From: Rugalucina vietnamica | Lineage: Eukaryota; Mollusca; Bivalvia; Lucinida; Lucinidae | Length of the DNA: 64,000 nucleotides | Direction: 5' to 3' | Assembly (NCBI GenBank): GCA_964017185.1 | Contig: OZ024869.1 | Location: 56,880,761 to 56,944,760, forward strand | In this document: one piece after another, positions 19,550-32,175 of the stretch | Numbering within the stretch: position 1 is the stretch's first letter | Layout of the letters: each line of letters starts with the position of its first letter | Made by a program: the position numbers and the translations under genes | The notes under the pieces: model-generated | Told to the model about the DNA's origin: nothing | Database searches by the model: none | What the model saw: the letters and a program-made list of their open reading frames with translations, nothing else

Positions 19550-21345
19550 GACTTAAAATACACCATACACTGGCGCCTTTGTTTCGTTATAACTAGCGCT
19601 TTTAATCTTTAGACAGCAAGCCGGTTGACCAGACCTTGTACAACATATTTCCGCTTAATTTTCTTTTCTTGCGACATGATATGTTGGTCAAACTATCCCA
19701 CGGACACAACGAGCAAACTAACTGTGAACGATGTTAACACTTTCTCGTGCATCCATGTACAAATAGAGCATTCACAGTAGTTTCCCTTTTTACACGTCGT
19801 TAAACGTAGTGTCTATGTTCAATACCATTTAATTATGATTTTGTATAAATACATAATGTGTGTTAATCGATGAGACAGCGTACATGGATTTGTTAAGAGG
19901 TAATCTCCATGCTAGAAAGACAGAGGACCATTATAATGGCCGGCTGGTTTGGGGGGAAACAGCTGGTCATAATTAAAGAACTGTGTGAAGTCTCTTCCTA
20001 CTGCCAGGTTTCTCATTCACCTCACACTAACCCTAACCTTCTAACAATGAAACCAGGGAGCAAGAACCTTTTTCATATAGAAATATGCGATGATTCGTTG
20101 GATATAACGTTTTGTGGAATTTATGATACCGACTATTTCATCGCAAAGGATTTCAAATACTAGGAAGAAATTGTATTTAATATTAGGTAGATTCTAAACC
20201 ATTTGCTAGAAAAGCTTCCAATCAGCCTGCACAAAATTTAATGTCTTTGAACATAGCGAACACATTATTTTGGGGTGCAGCAAAGGGTAAATGAACACTT
20301 CATTGGTAACCATGACTTTTGTGCTCACAAGAGCTCATGCGAAAAATAATGGACACTAAACTGTCCATTCCCAAAAAATAATGGACAGTTTTTATAAAAG
20401 GATGACGTCATGGGTGTATTTTAATTCCAATGAAAACGCATCACTTTTCAGTTGTGTTTAATTATGGGATATCGAGTCCTTTTCACTCATGTGATGTATA
20501 CTTTTGTTATCTAGGGGTAAACCAATGTTTTGTTCAACCGATACCGTTAGTATACGGTGTTACGTCAGCCTTCAAATTACGTTTCAGTTTAACGCAATAA
20601 TGATCCATACCAAGAATCCCAAATAACTTGTTTCCATTAGGTCCACTAACATTTCGACGGTACGTAAACCACTACATCACATCACATAACACGATGCAAA
20701 CGCTTGACGTGTTAGTATGCGTGTATCGTCGAACCAAATCTGACACAAAACGCATACCGATGGTTTCCTCATAAAATGTTAATTTGGATATTCAAACGCA
20801 AACCTTCGCCAACGCTGGTTCACTGATGTCAATAAGGATATATACCTAAAAGAAAACGAAACGCATGATTTTCCGGGCGCATCTACTGAGGACATCTATG
20901 CTCTTGCCAAATAAACTCAAGTAGATTTGAAAACAATCATGTACAGTATAAAGTGATGGTAAGATGTCTAAATTGATGTAAAACGCAAAAAAATGTTCTG
21001 AAAATTAACCATCCGACGGCACTTAGATGGACCGCTTTTCTTTGTTTTGTCAGTCCATTTTAACAAAACAAAACAAAAAAACGGCATTACAGGCGCATTA
21101 TAGCCGTTGATATTGCAATGAGTTTGTACCCTGTGCATCGTGATAAGGACTATTTTTGACAGGTCAGTCATAGATTTCGACGACCGTTGTTGATTTAGGA
21201 ATAAATACCAAGTTACATCAAAAAATGGAGACGTCACGTACACAGAAATAGCGTCGACCGACGCATTAATTTCGCTGGTTTCATTAAGTCTTCCCTAAAG
21301 CTTTCGAAAAATTTGAAAAATAGAAAGAGCAGTTATAATTTTAGG
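19550..21345. other. Unassigned sequence
   Basis: No gene is supported. About 20348-20396 has a short repeated motif (AATAATGGACA, repeated after about 40 bp). Small frames at 19909-20163 and 20968-21243 have no recognisable domains. Confidence 0.5.
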
Positions 21346-21560
21346 AAGAGTCTATTTACAGTCAACTGTCAGTAGCCAAAAAAAAGTTAAAACGGCTATT
21401 ACCAGTCAACTGTCACTAGCCAAAAAACGTTAATTTAAAATGGCTATTTACAGTCAACTGGCAGTAGCCAAAAAACGTTAAAATGGCTATTACCAGTCAA
21501 CTGTCACTAGCCAAAAAAACGTTAAAATGGCTATTTACAGTCAGACTTGAAATTTAATTA
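21346..21560 (-). repeat. Minisatellite of about 48 bp (TAGCC...GGCTA units), left array
   Basis: Four to five units read GGCTATT(T/A)(A/C)CAGTCAACTGTCA(G/C)TAGCC then AAAAAACGTTAAAAT. Two variants alternate (TTTACAG...CAGTAGCC and TTACCAG...CACTAGCC). GGCTA and TAGCC make each unit quasi-palindromic. The flank TCAGACTTGAAATTTAATTA resembles that of the inverted array at 25214-25360. Confidence 0.8.
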
Positions 21561-23100
21561 TTGCTTGAAAAGTGTTTTGACTTTTGGCTCTTATCTTCTT
21601 CTCAATATTAAGATAATGTGACAAATTAATTCAGCCTCCAATGACGGAACTCAGTCCTCGTGGGTTTCGACTAAACTCAAGTCAGATTACAGCCAAGCTA
21701 AAATTCGAAATAATGTTTATCGTTTGAATAAAAGCATTGCTAACCACGGTTAACAGCTGATCTCATGTCCGGGTGTTCTGCTATACCAACCACACTGTTC
21801 ATGTACAAACCATTAGGGGATTACCAGCAATTAGATCACGAATTGGCAGCAGCTCGTACTGCAAAGCAGGAGAGAAAGAATGACTTGAAATAATGAGAGT
21901 ATACATGACCAAATATTAACTCAGAAATCCTCAGTTTGTTCCTCTAGTTAATGTACATGTATCTAGGACAATGTGAAGTGTCAGTTCCCAGTCAATGCTA
22001 CTAATATATGTTTTGACAAATATGAACAAGCATGCCTGGTTTGTGTTGGTTATATTCAAGCACAAACGCGCAGATAGTGTCTTCGCTGCTCGCAGTTTAC
22101 GTAATTGGACGCTTACTTGTATCATGTATGTGTTTCCTTACCAGGACGACTTCGTATAATTTAGAAAGTAGAATCGAATATCTTTGAACCATTTTAAGAA
22201 AAGCATGTTCATGTAACACGGAAGTCGGTTTTGAAAGAAGCAAACCAGTGTTATATTTCATTCACAATCAAAACAAATAACAAGATTTAATTTCACTAGC
22301 TTAAATAATGCAATGAATATCGAAATTGCAGTTAAAAGAAAGAAAACTAATAAAGTTTTAAGAAAGAAAACTAATGAAGCCGATTTGATAACCAGGTTAA
22401 AATAGAAAATGTAATTATTTGCCAAAAAATTGCCTGGTTCATTATTTTGCATTTCTACATGTATACGCTACGCTATGCGTAACGGCTGTATACATTTACC
22501 TACAAAAAAAAAAAAACAAACAAACATTATTTATGAAAATTTTTAGTAAAAATTAACTTTTTGATTTCGTGTGGTTGACCAATTAATTAAGTTTTCGCCA
22601 ATTTTACATGGGGCCCTCAAATACATATACACGTGGCTCTATAACAACAGCAACAAACAAAAAATGAAAGAGAAAAAAGATCGGAAAGAAATTTTAAAAC
22701 GACTTCAGGTGGTAAAGTACACCTGATATGCGTTCAGTCAGTCAGTCAGTCAGTCTCAGCTGTTCATGGACCAAACAAATCTCGAATACATTTATTGTTT
22801 TATACGCGGCATGCATATCTGATTTTAAATCTTTAAAATGCGTATTTAGTCAAACCCAGTCGCGGTTTATCAAATATTGGCGCAAACGAATACACCTCAA
22901 AGGTAAGTTGTCATAAAAATGCCTCAAGATGTAAAAAGAGCAGCTCTAACACGCGTACTGTAAAAACATTTTAGGGGTATTTTTGTGTTTTATGACACCT
23001 GAGCCACACCACAAGAAAATATATTTAACCTTTTTTAATAAAAAAGTGCGTTTTTATACAGCTTTTAGCCAACGCTCCTGTTTTGTTAATTATTAAGCAC
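21560..23100. other. Unassigned sequence
   Basis: No gene is supported. A short (CAGT)n run lies at 22735-22756, and an A tract at about 22504-22517. Short frames lack recognisable motifs. Confidence 0.5.
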
Positions 23101-23127
23101 AATGCATTGTCTGTTAATCCTGACGCG

Positions 23128-23827
23128 GCTCTATTTAGTTGGTTGGGGCCGGAGCTTCTTGTCTGTTGCTTGGCCCACCGGGGTCCAACTGGTGTTTTTC
23201 TTTTGCTCCGGAGTTAGTAGGTTATTCGGCGCCCAGGGATCTCCATCGTCGGGCAGCTTACTCAATCTGTGAGTCCTGGGTTTTGATTCATCAGGATGTT
23301 AATCATGATTTATTTGTTCGTTCTTGATGATTCATTGACTAGTTAGAGATTCACCACAAGGACCAAATAACTAACTAAATGTTATGAACCACTGCAGAAG
23401 CTGAGGGTGAGGTTAGGTACCTGTAAAACCGGTTTAAGCCCGCCAGTAACTTTGTGTTACTGATCGTTCCAAGTCGATACTTCTGTAGTGGTTCTTTTTG
23501 TTTTATGTCTTGGTGTTTAATTTTTTTGTGCTGTTGGCGCCTTGTGTGTGTTTTCATATTTTTAGTTAAGTTAAGGTAACTGAGTGGCCACCTATTGGGA
23601 AAATAGCTGCTCATTCGGCTTACTATATGTTTTATGGTATAATGTACCTGATTGTTACTTTGGTTTTTCCCACCTCGGTTTTTGGAGTGGGAGTCTTTTT
23701 CTGATTGCGTCTTTTCCTGATCTTTGCCTACTTGTACCTTTCTACAGTTTGATGATATGATCGCATATAGAAAAGGTGTCATTGAATCAGGAAAGGGCCC
23801 ATAAAAAGAAGACGTTATATACGCCAT
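23128..23827 (+). repeat. R1 dispersed repeat, longest copy
   Basis: Landmarks are GGAGCTTCTTGTCTGTTGCT, GGCGCCCAGGGATCTCCATC, CATTGACTAGTTAGAGATTC, CAGAAGCTGAGGGTGAGGTT, TTACTGATCGTTCCAAG and CACCTCGGTTTTTGGAGTGG. The same order is found at 35090-35577, 50880-51345 (reverse), 57306-57660 and 57893-58225, with a short end at 44795-44897. The complementary strand reads V-G-K-D-Q-E-K-x-Q-S-E-K-D-S in several copies. The class of this repeat is unknown. Confidence 0.8.
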
Positions 23828-23829
23828 GC

Positions 23830-24900
23830 TGCTTCAAATGATAACATAATTGGCATGGTCTTCTTTGGTTACAAAACCTAAAACATCAGATTTAAGCCAG
23901 AAAAGCCGACCAAGTCAGTCACAAGTTACCAGCTCTAGCAGCGAAGGCAGTTGGCTGAATAACAGCAATGTTTAAACATTTTATATACCTTGTACGTCCT
24001 TGGTCAACAGCTAATGTAATGCCGCAACGGTCACTTGTCTTGGCCGAAGGGTGTTCGGGTGGGAATATGGGTGCCAGCCCATCAGGGCCTAAAGAAATAG
24101 ATGGGCTGCTTGTACCTCTAGGCAAAGTCTGATCCTGCCCAGGAAAAGTGGTTCGTGTCAAATCATCCATACGTATAAACCTTTTGTGGCTTAGTTGGAT
24201 GGTTATATTTCAAGCACTTGTTGCATGTCATCATCATGTTGGGTAAAAGTCCCATAAAATGGAGGCAGCGTCCCGACATGACTTTAGCTGTTGACTGGGA
24301 CTTTAAGCATCAATTCAAACAAAACCTTTAATCTTAGCAGATTGCCAATACTTAGTGCACATTAGACCACCGATCTTGGATCAGGGGAAGAGGGAGAGTG
24401 ATCGTATAAATATATTCATAAACAAGTTTACGTAATGTGCGGACATGGTAGTCGAACGCGATCTCGGATTCGATATTGAATCGGACACACTGCCTGACGT
24501 CTAGGATTTTTTTTTTTTTTTTTTTTTCAATTTGGCAAAATACACATGCAAGCACACGCGCGCGCATGTTATGATTTTTTTTTACAGAAAGTTTGATGCG
24601 GTACTCATAAACGTTGCAGCAAGTTCGCATGTTTAAGGAACTTATTTCTTTTCTCAGTCTGCAATTGCAAAATTCTTATGCACATATATTAGTTTGAACT
24701 ACATGTATAGATGAAAAAAATACAGTGTTGCTCTTTCTTTCAAAACTAAACTATGCATTAATCTTTATAATTTTATCAAATTTTAGTAAAATAGTCACTT
24801 TAAATTGTTGCTGGCAAATCATTTTTTCAGCATTCAGTTTACATAAGCTATTGGTTTCGGATGAAATCAACGTCTCATTATGAAATTCAATGTTGCATGT
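23830..24900. other. Unassigned sequence with a SINE-tail fragment
   Basis: About 24225-24320 (CGTCCCGACATGACTTTAGC, then TGTTGACTGGGACTTTAAGC) is the 3' part of a SINE found elsewhere, for example at 26920-27105. A T tract lies at about 24508-24530. No gene is seen. Confidence 0.55.
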
Positions 24901-24943
24901 ACACGCGATCAACGAAACAAGAGCATCGTAAATTATATCATAA

Positions 24944-25069
<126 letters not shown>

Positions 25070-25555
25070 GTATTGCATTGTCAATCAATGCATTCCTAAT
25101 AAACAAAATATTAAAAAGTACAAATAAGGTTTAGATCTTCTGAAACATAGTTTCACTCCCAAGTTTGTCAAAAACATGTTACCACATACTAAGTAAATAA
25201 TCATTTTTTGAACTTGACTGTATATAGCCATTTTAACGTGTTTTGGCTAGTGACAGTTGACTGGTAATAGCCATTTTAACGTTTTTTGGCTAGTGACAGT
25301 TGACTGGTAATAGCCATTTTAACGTTTTTTGGCTACTGACAGTTGACTGGTAATAGACATTTTTCACTTTTGAACGTAAATGCTGCTGGCGCTTGCGGTT
25401 ATGACTTTCCGTGTGATGGGGGACGACTCGTGAGGGCATATTTGAGACGAAGACGAGGGACGATATGAAGAATTACTTAGTCAAAACTATCAATAGCCCG
25501 ACGAAGACGAATTAAATAAGAGAGTCAGAAAAATGAAATAGTCTAGGACGTGTAG

Positions 25556-25626
25556 CTGTGTAGCTCAGTAGGTAGCGTGCTTGGAATTGAAAGCGAAAGG
25601 TCCTGGGTTCGAGTCCCGGACAGATC
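25556..25626 (+). other. tRNA-like segment with pol III A and B boxes
   Basis: TGTAGCTCAGTAGGTAG matches the A box and GGTTCGAGTCC the B box. CTGGG and CCCGG could form a T-stem around TTCGAGT. The acceptor stem does not pair and no anticodon arm is convincing. The same segment sits at the equivalent place in copy 2 (about 32100-32175, minus). It is therefore part of the repeat and not a tRNA gene. Confidence 0.65.
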
Positions 25627-25833
25627 ACTTTTTTCTTTTCTTTATTTGTCTCTCTTGTGACAAAAAGCTTTGGAAATAAAACATATATTATCAGCTGATT
25701 ATCTTTTTTGGCAAATGCAAGAATCATGAAATACCCTACTACATTAAATTCTTAAATCGTAAAGGAAATGAAGTTTGAGACGGCAGCCCACATGTGTGTT
25801 TTCTCTTGTACTGGGAGCTCGATCGTATTTTTT

Positions 25834-26039
25834 TTTATTCAGTTTAACATCCCTTTCAAGATTATTTCAGCTCATATGAGACGGGCCAATTAGTAGGTGG
25901 GGCGAAAACGGGAGAACCCCGAGAAAAACCACCTGACACACCCGCAAGCAGAACTTGGCTTGTCTCACATGTGCCCAGAGCGGGGCTCGAACCCACACCA
26001 GACACAGCGGTGAGATGATCGAATGGTTAAGTGCGATAA
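25834..26039 (-). mobile_element. SINE (tRNA-derived) with 13-bp target duplication
   Basis: It is flanked by GATCGTATTTTTT at 25821-25833 and 26040-26052. On the minus strand it reads a tRNA-type head, GGTTCGAGCCCCGCTCTGG (B box), CTTGCGGGTGTG, CGGGGTTCTCCCG, and the tail TTTCAAGGG.TGTTAAACTGAAT. Other copies are at 30499-30612, 31491-31712, 54040-54170 and 60930-61060. Here the head is truncated at the A box. Confidence 0.85.
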
Positions 26040-26671
26040 GATCGTATTTTTTGTATAAGAGCTGATCTATCCTCACGTCAATATTTCTTTCTGGGAGACA
26101 TGAAAATATGAATATACTGAAGGCTTGTACAGGCATAATGTGGCTAGGATAAGTTAGCCATCCTGAACGACTTAAAAATGTTTTCCGCGGCTCAAATAGT
26201 ACACTGTATAGTGTACATGTAAAGATATATGTATATTTATTAGGTGTAAGACCTATAGTTCCACGTGCTGTCTCGTGAGAGAACATAATTTATTTTGGCA
26301 TGTTTATACATGTATTTCAAACAGATACTCGAAATCTTGATGTTATTTATTTGGTTGATGTTTCGTTTTGAGTCCATTAGACAATCATCTGCAAGTCATA
26401 AGTGCGATATCCTAGCTACATTTTGCAAAGCCATACAAATAAGTTGAGGTTTTGTAGACCTTCCACAGTATTTCAGCATTTTGAATGCGATAATTACGAT
26501 TTTTGTGATGTTTTTTCCAAGTCAAAGGCTTTCTTTCGGATCCTCATTTATGCTCTTGAATTATGCGTGATGTTTATCTGTTTGAATTCAAATAAATTTA
26601 ATTAAACTTCAAACTAAAACAATATTATTTTCAAGAAAATGAATGTTTATAGACTGAGAAACATACAGTTC

Positions 26672-26695
26672 GTTTTTTTTTTTTTTTTTTTTTTC
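26672..26695. repeat. Poly-T tract
   Basis: About 24 T close to the right end of the repeat element. Confidence 0.8.
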
Positions 26696-26762
26696 ATAAC
26701 GTGCCGCGTACCTTGCTTAACCCTAAAACAGGATGACAATATTCTTTAATATTCTTTACGCG

Positions 26763-26764
<2 letters not shown>

Positions 26765-26826
<62 letters not shown>
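26765..26826 (+). repeat. (CA)n microsatellite
   Basis: About 30 uninterrupted CA units, a Z-DNA-prone tract. Confidence 0.97.
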
Positions 26827-26828
<2 letters not shown>

Positions 26829-26904
26829 CCGTAGATGACTTCATGTCGCAGTGGTTAAGTCAGTCGCTTCGTAAAATCACATGTCGAGAATAAATACGTA
26901 CAGG

Positions 26905-27110
26905 TAGTTGATATAAGTGGTAGGGCGTCTGACTCCGAATCGAAAGGTCCTGGGTTCGATCCCCACAGGCGCCACCGTGTTGTGTCCTTGAGCAAGACAC
27001 ATTAACTCCTTACAAACTGGTTAAACCCAGGAAGCGTTGGCTCCGTCCCGACATGACTGAAAAAAATGTTGACTGGGATATAAAGCCTTAATAAAAATGA
27101 TTTTAATAAG
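26905..27110 (+). mobile_element. tRNA-derived SINE, second family
   Basis: A tRNA-like head GTGGTAGGGCGTCTGACTCC followed by GGTTCGATCCCCACAGG (B box) is joined to CACCGTGTTGTGTCCTTGAG, then GGCTCCGTCCCGACATGACT, then TGTTGACTGGGATATAAAGC. The tail half recurs at 24225-24320, 41510-41630 and 42990-43115, and reversed at 40955-41040, 42355-42420 and 43640-43700. Confidence 0.8.
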
Positions 27111-28690
27111 AGCATCTGACTCGTTAGCTCAGGAGGTTGAGCGCGAGTAGGAAACGCCTATTTTTATTGGAATTTATTATTTTTATTATTTTTTTCGCAT
27201 CTTTGACAATATTCTTGCGTAGAAAACAAAAAAAAAATAAATAAAATATGCATATGCATTGGTAAAATGCAAAAATAAAGAAATCCAGACAGCAATTAAA
27301 CATATAAATCGTAAACAATGTTATCATATGCAATGGTAACAATGATTATTGTTGAGCTTCCAATGCAGAATGTTATTTTTAGACACTCGTGTGTATAACT
27401 AGGGATCGCTAGTTCAATTCTGAGCTGCCCATGGCTTTATGGTGACACTATAAACCGAGATCCCGTCTGCATATGACGATAACTGTTGGTGGGAAAGCAA
27501 CTATCAACTATTTGTTATCGCCACGTGACTTTTAACATACTGGTGCATGTATACTTAAAACCATTAAAAACGCAACTGATATGCAGGTTATTTCTACCTT
27601 TCAGGGACACCTTGTGCGCTTTGTTTATAGCGAAGTCAGCTTGCCCTTCGCCCGAGAATGTTCAGTGAAAACTGAACTCAATCTAGCACTTCTGGTTGAT
27701 TTTTGGGTGAAAAATGACAAAATCATTAAAATTTGATTTTAAACCCATTCAACCTTGCATAGCAACCCAATTTCAATGCGGAAGTATGCAGCCGAATACC
27801 AGCAACAAAAAAAAAAAACGGTGTAATACCGACAATTCCACCTGATGAAACGACCAAGATTAATTTCCAAATGTTCAAATTTTCGAAAAAATACCACAGA
27901 TTTTGAGAATCTACCGAAACTTCAATAAAACAGAATCATTCCATAGTTTGGACACAGGAGATGTTACGTTCTAGCATATGGGTCCATTTTATGACAATTT
28001 TAATTTTCAAAAATGGCATTCTTGAATTCACTTCCGGTTTTCATGTTCTGTTTTTGATGGCCTTTTATAAGATCAAAACTTGAAAAAAAACAATCTACGG
28101 ATTGGTTTACATAGACTTTAGAGCAATATTGGCATTGACCGAAAGTTTGAACACAAAAGAGCTAGTCATAAAGGTTAACGTATAGCTGGATTGATAAGGT
28201 GCATTTGCGTTTGTTTTGTCCATGTTTGAGTTGTGTCCCTTAATCGACAAACGCAGATCGCTTTACTTCACTTGCTAATTTAGCACAAGACGAATATGGC
28301 CTTCATATCCGGACGACAATTTCATGATTTTATATAATAACATTGTGGAAATATCCAAGAATCGTTGGATAGGTTATATGCTGAAAGTTGCGTTTTTACT
28401 GGCTTCAAGTATATATACGTACAATGGTTCTGTTAAGCTACATTTCACGTGTTTTTCGTGAACACACAGTAATTTTTTACATGTAAACATGGCAAGATGT
28501 ACGATTTGAAACATTTAGTTGATCTTTAATTTTATGTGCATTTTTTTTATTCTACGCCTTACAACGTTTTGACACATTTCAAGTAATATCGAGCATGGTC
28601 TGTTATCCTTATCAGGATAACATGTCCGTGACATGTTTACCCCATTGAACAACGCTTTTATAAAGCAAAACTTGAGTATGCAGGGGTATA
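27110..28690. other. Unassigned sequence
   Basis: No gene is supported. GTTAGCTCAGGAGGTTGAGC at 27124-27143 is a lone A-box-like tRNA fragment. Short frames lack domains. Confidence 0.5.
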
Positions 28691-28694
28691 CATA

Positions 28695-29480
28695 GTTTTA
28701 GCTCACATGAGCCCTTCGGCTCAAAAGGTGAGCTTATAGGATGGCCATGACCCGTCGTCCGTCCGTCGTCGTCTGTCAACAATTTCCATGATCTTCTTCT
28801 CTGAAACAGCTTGGCCAATCAAAGTTAAGACTGTTTGCGGAGAATTCTTAGGAAGGGGGAACGAAATTTGCATAAATGGACCTGGTCACATGACCAAGAT
28901 GGCCGCCTTGGCTATAAATAGCAAAAACCGTTAAATTTTTTCTTCTCCAGAACCAGATGGCATGAAGCATCAAACAATATTAAAAGCACTACAAAGTTTG
29001 TATAAATCATTTCGCTGGGATGACCTTGACTTATTTTACGGTAACATCAACTTTCATGTAGGTCGCCCATGCATTTAAATGGGGAAATTAGTTAAATATA
29101 ATTAAATGGGTGGAAACTTGCTATGATAATACAAATGGGCAGATTTATTTTTATGAAAACACAAAGACCCAGGTGGTTGTCTGCTCCTGCCTGGGGGATA
29201 TATACATGTATATAACTATAATATTTAAACATCTTCTCTGCAACCGCATGGCCGATCAAAGCCAAACTTCGTCGAAGGGGAACGAAAGTTTGTATTAATG
29301 GTCAAGGTAACTTGACCAAGGCCGCCATGGCTATAAATTGAAAAAACCTTTAAAAGTGTTCTTCTTCAGAATCAGTAGGCCTATGATTTTGAAACTTGGC
29401 ATGAAGCATCTACAAAGTCTATATATGACCCAGGGATGACATTAACCTATTATAGGACAAGGTCAACTTAGGTTGCCTAT
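28695..29480 (+). repeat. Dispersed mollusc-type repeat with AGCTCAC...GTGAGCT hairpin, two tandem units
   Basis: It opens with a hairpin, AGCTCAC (28700-28706) with GTGAGCT (28728-28734) and TGAGCC with GGCTCA inside. Two imperfect units about 440 bp apart follow. Each has a CTTCTCTG..AC.GC.TGGCC.ATCAAAG block, a GGGAACGAAA block, and a GACCAAG..GGCCGCC..GGCTATAAAT block. The style matches abundant bivalve intergenic repeats. Confidence 0.7.
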
Positions 29481-30498
29481 GCTTCTGAAAACATAGATTG
29501 TGAGTATTCGTTCTATCATGTGTCCACAATATATGTTTTGAACAAATAAGAAAATATCAAAACTGATTTTTTTTTTTTCAACTTAAAAAAACACACTGTA
29601 TTTTGCTTGTTAAGGCCTTGTAATGATATCGTTATGATACAGGGTACCGTTTTAGTGCACATGTATTACACATGCTGACGACAGATCTACAACATTTAAT
29701 CATTCTTAACCTTACTCATTAGGGCCCATCTTTGCGTCCGGAATCGGGCAAGCATATAAGCACATAAGCTTCTCTTACTTAATCTGAATTTAAATAAATA
29801 ATAAATTGAATCGGTTTGTTGATTTAATCGTTAATCCAACAGCAAAGGTCATATGGAAACGAGACCTCATCCGACAGACTCAAGAAGACCCGGATCAAAC
29901 TTGCGATCTCTGGTTAATAAGGCACGTGAAATAACCACTGCACCATGGAGGCTTGCTTAATAGGTTCGGTATAAACTTTATCATGATAGAAATCGTACTT
30001 TTAAATGTTAAAAAAGGACAAAAGAACGCATGCCCTTAACACCAACTGCGTTCGGCTTGCCAAGCAGCAATGTGGTTTGATAACTGATCCGGCTTGATAT
30101 GATCTTTGTTTTGTCGATATGCCCTAGGACAAAATTTCAATAGCCAAACACAACACAATTAAATTTCTCCTGTTACATGTATATATATTAGAATCGTGAA
30201 TAGCGGTTCGTTTGTTTACATATAAAAGGTCGGTAAATGGACACGTGAAATGTCTGCGTGGTATACTGTACATGAATATGTGTATTCGGGTATTGTCTAT
30301 CAGTGTCAGCACCATCGTATATGCTTGCGATACAATCAAAGTCCTTACAACAAAGATTGATGCAACATCACACAACATGTGATAAAATGGATTAAAACAA
30401 CCTTCAGCGCAACAATATCGCTTTGGCAACTACCAAGACAATGAACTCTTCGCCGTAGGTTGCTGCCCAATTGATCAGTCTTACAATCACGGGTGACA
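29480..30498. other. Unassigned sequence
   Basis: No gene or clear repeat is recognised. Confidence 0.5.
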
Positions 30499-30612
30499 CA
30501 AACCAAGTTCTGCTTGCGGGTGTGCAAGTTCGTTTTCTCAGGGTTCTCCCCTTTACCCCCTGTTACTGATTTACCCGTCTCATATGAACTAAAATAATCT
30601 TTAACGGGCCGA
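30499..30612 (+). repeat. SINE fragment (same family as 25834-26039)
   Basis: It contains AAGTTCTGCTTGCGGGTGTG, GGGTTCTCCCC and CGTCTCATATGAACTAAAAT, which match the SINE body. The tRNA head is missing. Confidence 0.7.
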
Positions 30613-31084
30613 AAATTGTATAAAATAACAAATCATCATGATCAGAAATGAGCACAATCAGACCCTTATCTGTAATCAAGTAACAATAAGATGACCAAGA
30701 ATCTATACAATTAAATTTCCCATCCTAACATAGACACCAGGCGGTAGAGACATGGCGGTGCAACACATCACAAGCAATTTAACAACACGCATAAAAAACA
30801 AAATTACTAGCTCTTTCCAAACAAGACCAGCGTCCATTCTGTTCAAAGGGACAATACATGAGGCAATAATCTTAAGAAAACACATGTGTCAATGTGAAGA
30901 CTGTATACACCATTATTTGTGAAACAAATGAATAATTTGTGCACTTTGTAGTGTCCAAAATTGCTTCTACGTGAAAATGGCGAACATCAAAAGTAAACTG
31001 CGGCAAAGTGACGCGCGACCCGCTTTACGGGGCGACTGAAACACTATGCGTCCTCTACGGAAACACTTTAGAAACTCATGAAAA
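30613..31084. other. Unassigned sequence
   Basis: No gene or recognisable repeat is seen. Confidence 0.45.
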
Positions 31085-31490
31085 TAATATAATTGAGTTA
31101 GTTTGATTTTAATTTATTTATTTGAATTCAACCAGGTGAAACAGCACGCATACTATCACACAGAATAAATGAGGATCAGAACGAAAGCTTATGTCTTATG
31201 CCAAATTAATTTTCTACATCGTAACCATCGCACTCGATATGGCAGAAATACTGTTGAAAGTCTACAATAAACAAAAACAGTTGTGTGGCTAGGCATATTG
31301 TAGCTACATGTAGGGTATTGCCCCTATCGCTCTTCCTACTGTCGAATGGACTCAAAACTAGACATCGACAAAATAAACATCGTTCGCTCACGAGATAGCA
31401 CGTGAAACTGTAGTTTTACATCTAATAATACATATACATATATATCTGAACATGTACACTATACTTTTTGATTTGGTGTCTTGTGTATTT

Positions 31491-31712
31491 GTTAAAATTC
31501 AGTTTCACGTCCCTTTCAAGATTATTTCAGCTCATATGAAAAGCACCAAACAGTAGGTGGGGCGAAAACGGGAGTACCCCGAAAAAAACCGCCTGGCACA
31601 CCCGCAAGCAGAACTTGTGGCCATTGTGGGTCTCGAACTCACACCAGACACAACGGTGAGATGATTAAGTGATTATGAAACAGCGCTCTTAACTGCTCGG
31701 CCACGGGGGACG
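31491..31712 (-). mobile_element. SINE with tRNA(Ser/Leu-like) head and 11-bp target duplication
   Basis: It is flanked by CTTGTGTATTT (31480-31490) and CTTGCGTATTT (31713-31723). On the minus strand it starts GTCCCCCGTGGCCGAGCAGT (A box TGGCCGAG.AGTTAAG), has GAGTTCGAGACCC (B box), then CTTGCGGGTGTGCC, and ends at ...GGGACGTGAAACTGAAT. This is the most complete copy of the family in the window. Confidence 0.87.
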
Positions 31713-32099
31713 CTTGCGTATTTTTTTAGTCATTAGAGGCAGTCAGCTTATCCTATCCACATTATCTGTACCAGCCAGTCAGGAAATAAATCTTGACGTT
31801 AGGATCGATCGCTGATCCGTTCTTCTGCCGAAAATGACGATCGAGTTCTCGGCTTCAATGGGTGAAAAATCAAGACCTATAAAAAAACCTATACATGCGG
31901 TCTGCCTTCTCACTAGACAGTTTAATCCAGAAACTTACGATTTTAGTATTAAATGCAGCAGTGAATTTTATGATGCTTGCATTTGCCAATAGATAAAATA
32001 ATATTTTCTTTTTTCCTTTTTTTTCATTTCTTTTTAATTTTCTAAGCTTTATTGTCACAGGTGCGAAAAAAGGAAGAAACAAAGAAAAGGAAAATTTTT

Positions 32100-32175
32100 T
32101 GTCCTACCCGGACTCGAACCCAGGACCTTTCGATTCTATGTCTTACACTCTACCTACTGAACTATTCAGCTAGGC
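32100..32175 (-). other. tRNA-like core of repeat copy 2
   Basis: The minus strand reads TAGTTCAGTAGGTAGAGT (A box) and GGTCCTGGGTTCGAGTCC (B box), as in copy 1. No full tRNA fold is seen. Confidence 0.65.

Larger units (their letters stand above)
25214..26645 (+). mobile_element. 1.4-kb repeat element with tRNA-like core, copy 1 (plus orientation)
   Basis: In order it contains three 48-bp TAGCC minisatellite units (25214-25360), a GCTGCTGGCGCTTGCGGTTA segment, a tRNA-like segment, a 'GGCAAATGCAAGAATCAT' segment, GAGCTCGATCG, and an AT-rich right part ending TTGAATTCAAATAAAT. The same order is found in reverse at 31085-32385, apart from separate SINE insertions. No protein-coding capacity is recognised. 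Its transposition class is unknown. Confidence 0.78.

Noticed and set aside
23375-23827. 150-codon minus-strand frame
   Set aside because: It lies wholly within the R1 dispersed repeat. Part of the reading recurs in other copies, but most copies are broken, so it is recorded as a repeat property and not as a gene.
25556-25626. tRNA gene
   Set aside because: A and B boxes and a T-stem are present, but acceptor and anticodon stems do not form, and the segment recurs at the same place in a second repeat copy.
26905-26975. tRNA gene near 26.9 kb
   Set aside because: The tRNA-like head continues into a known SINE body that recurs in the window.
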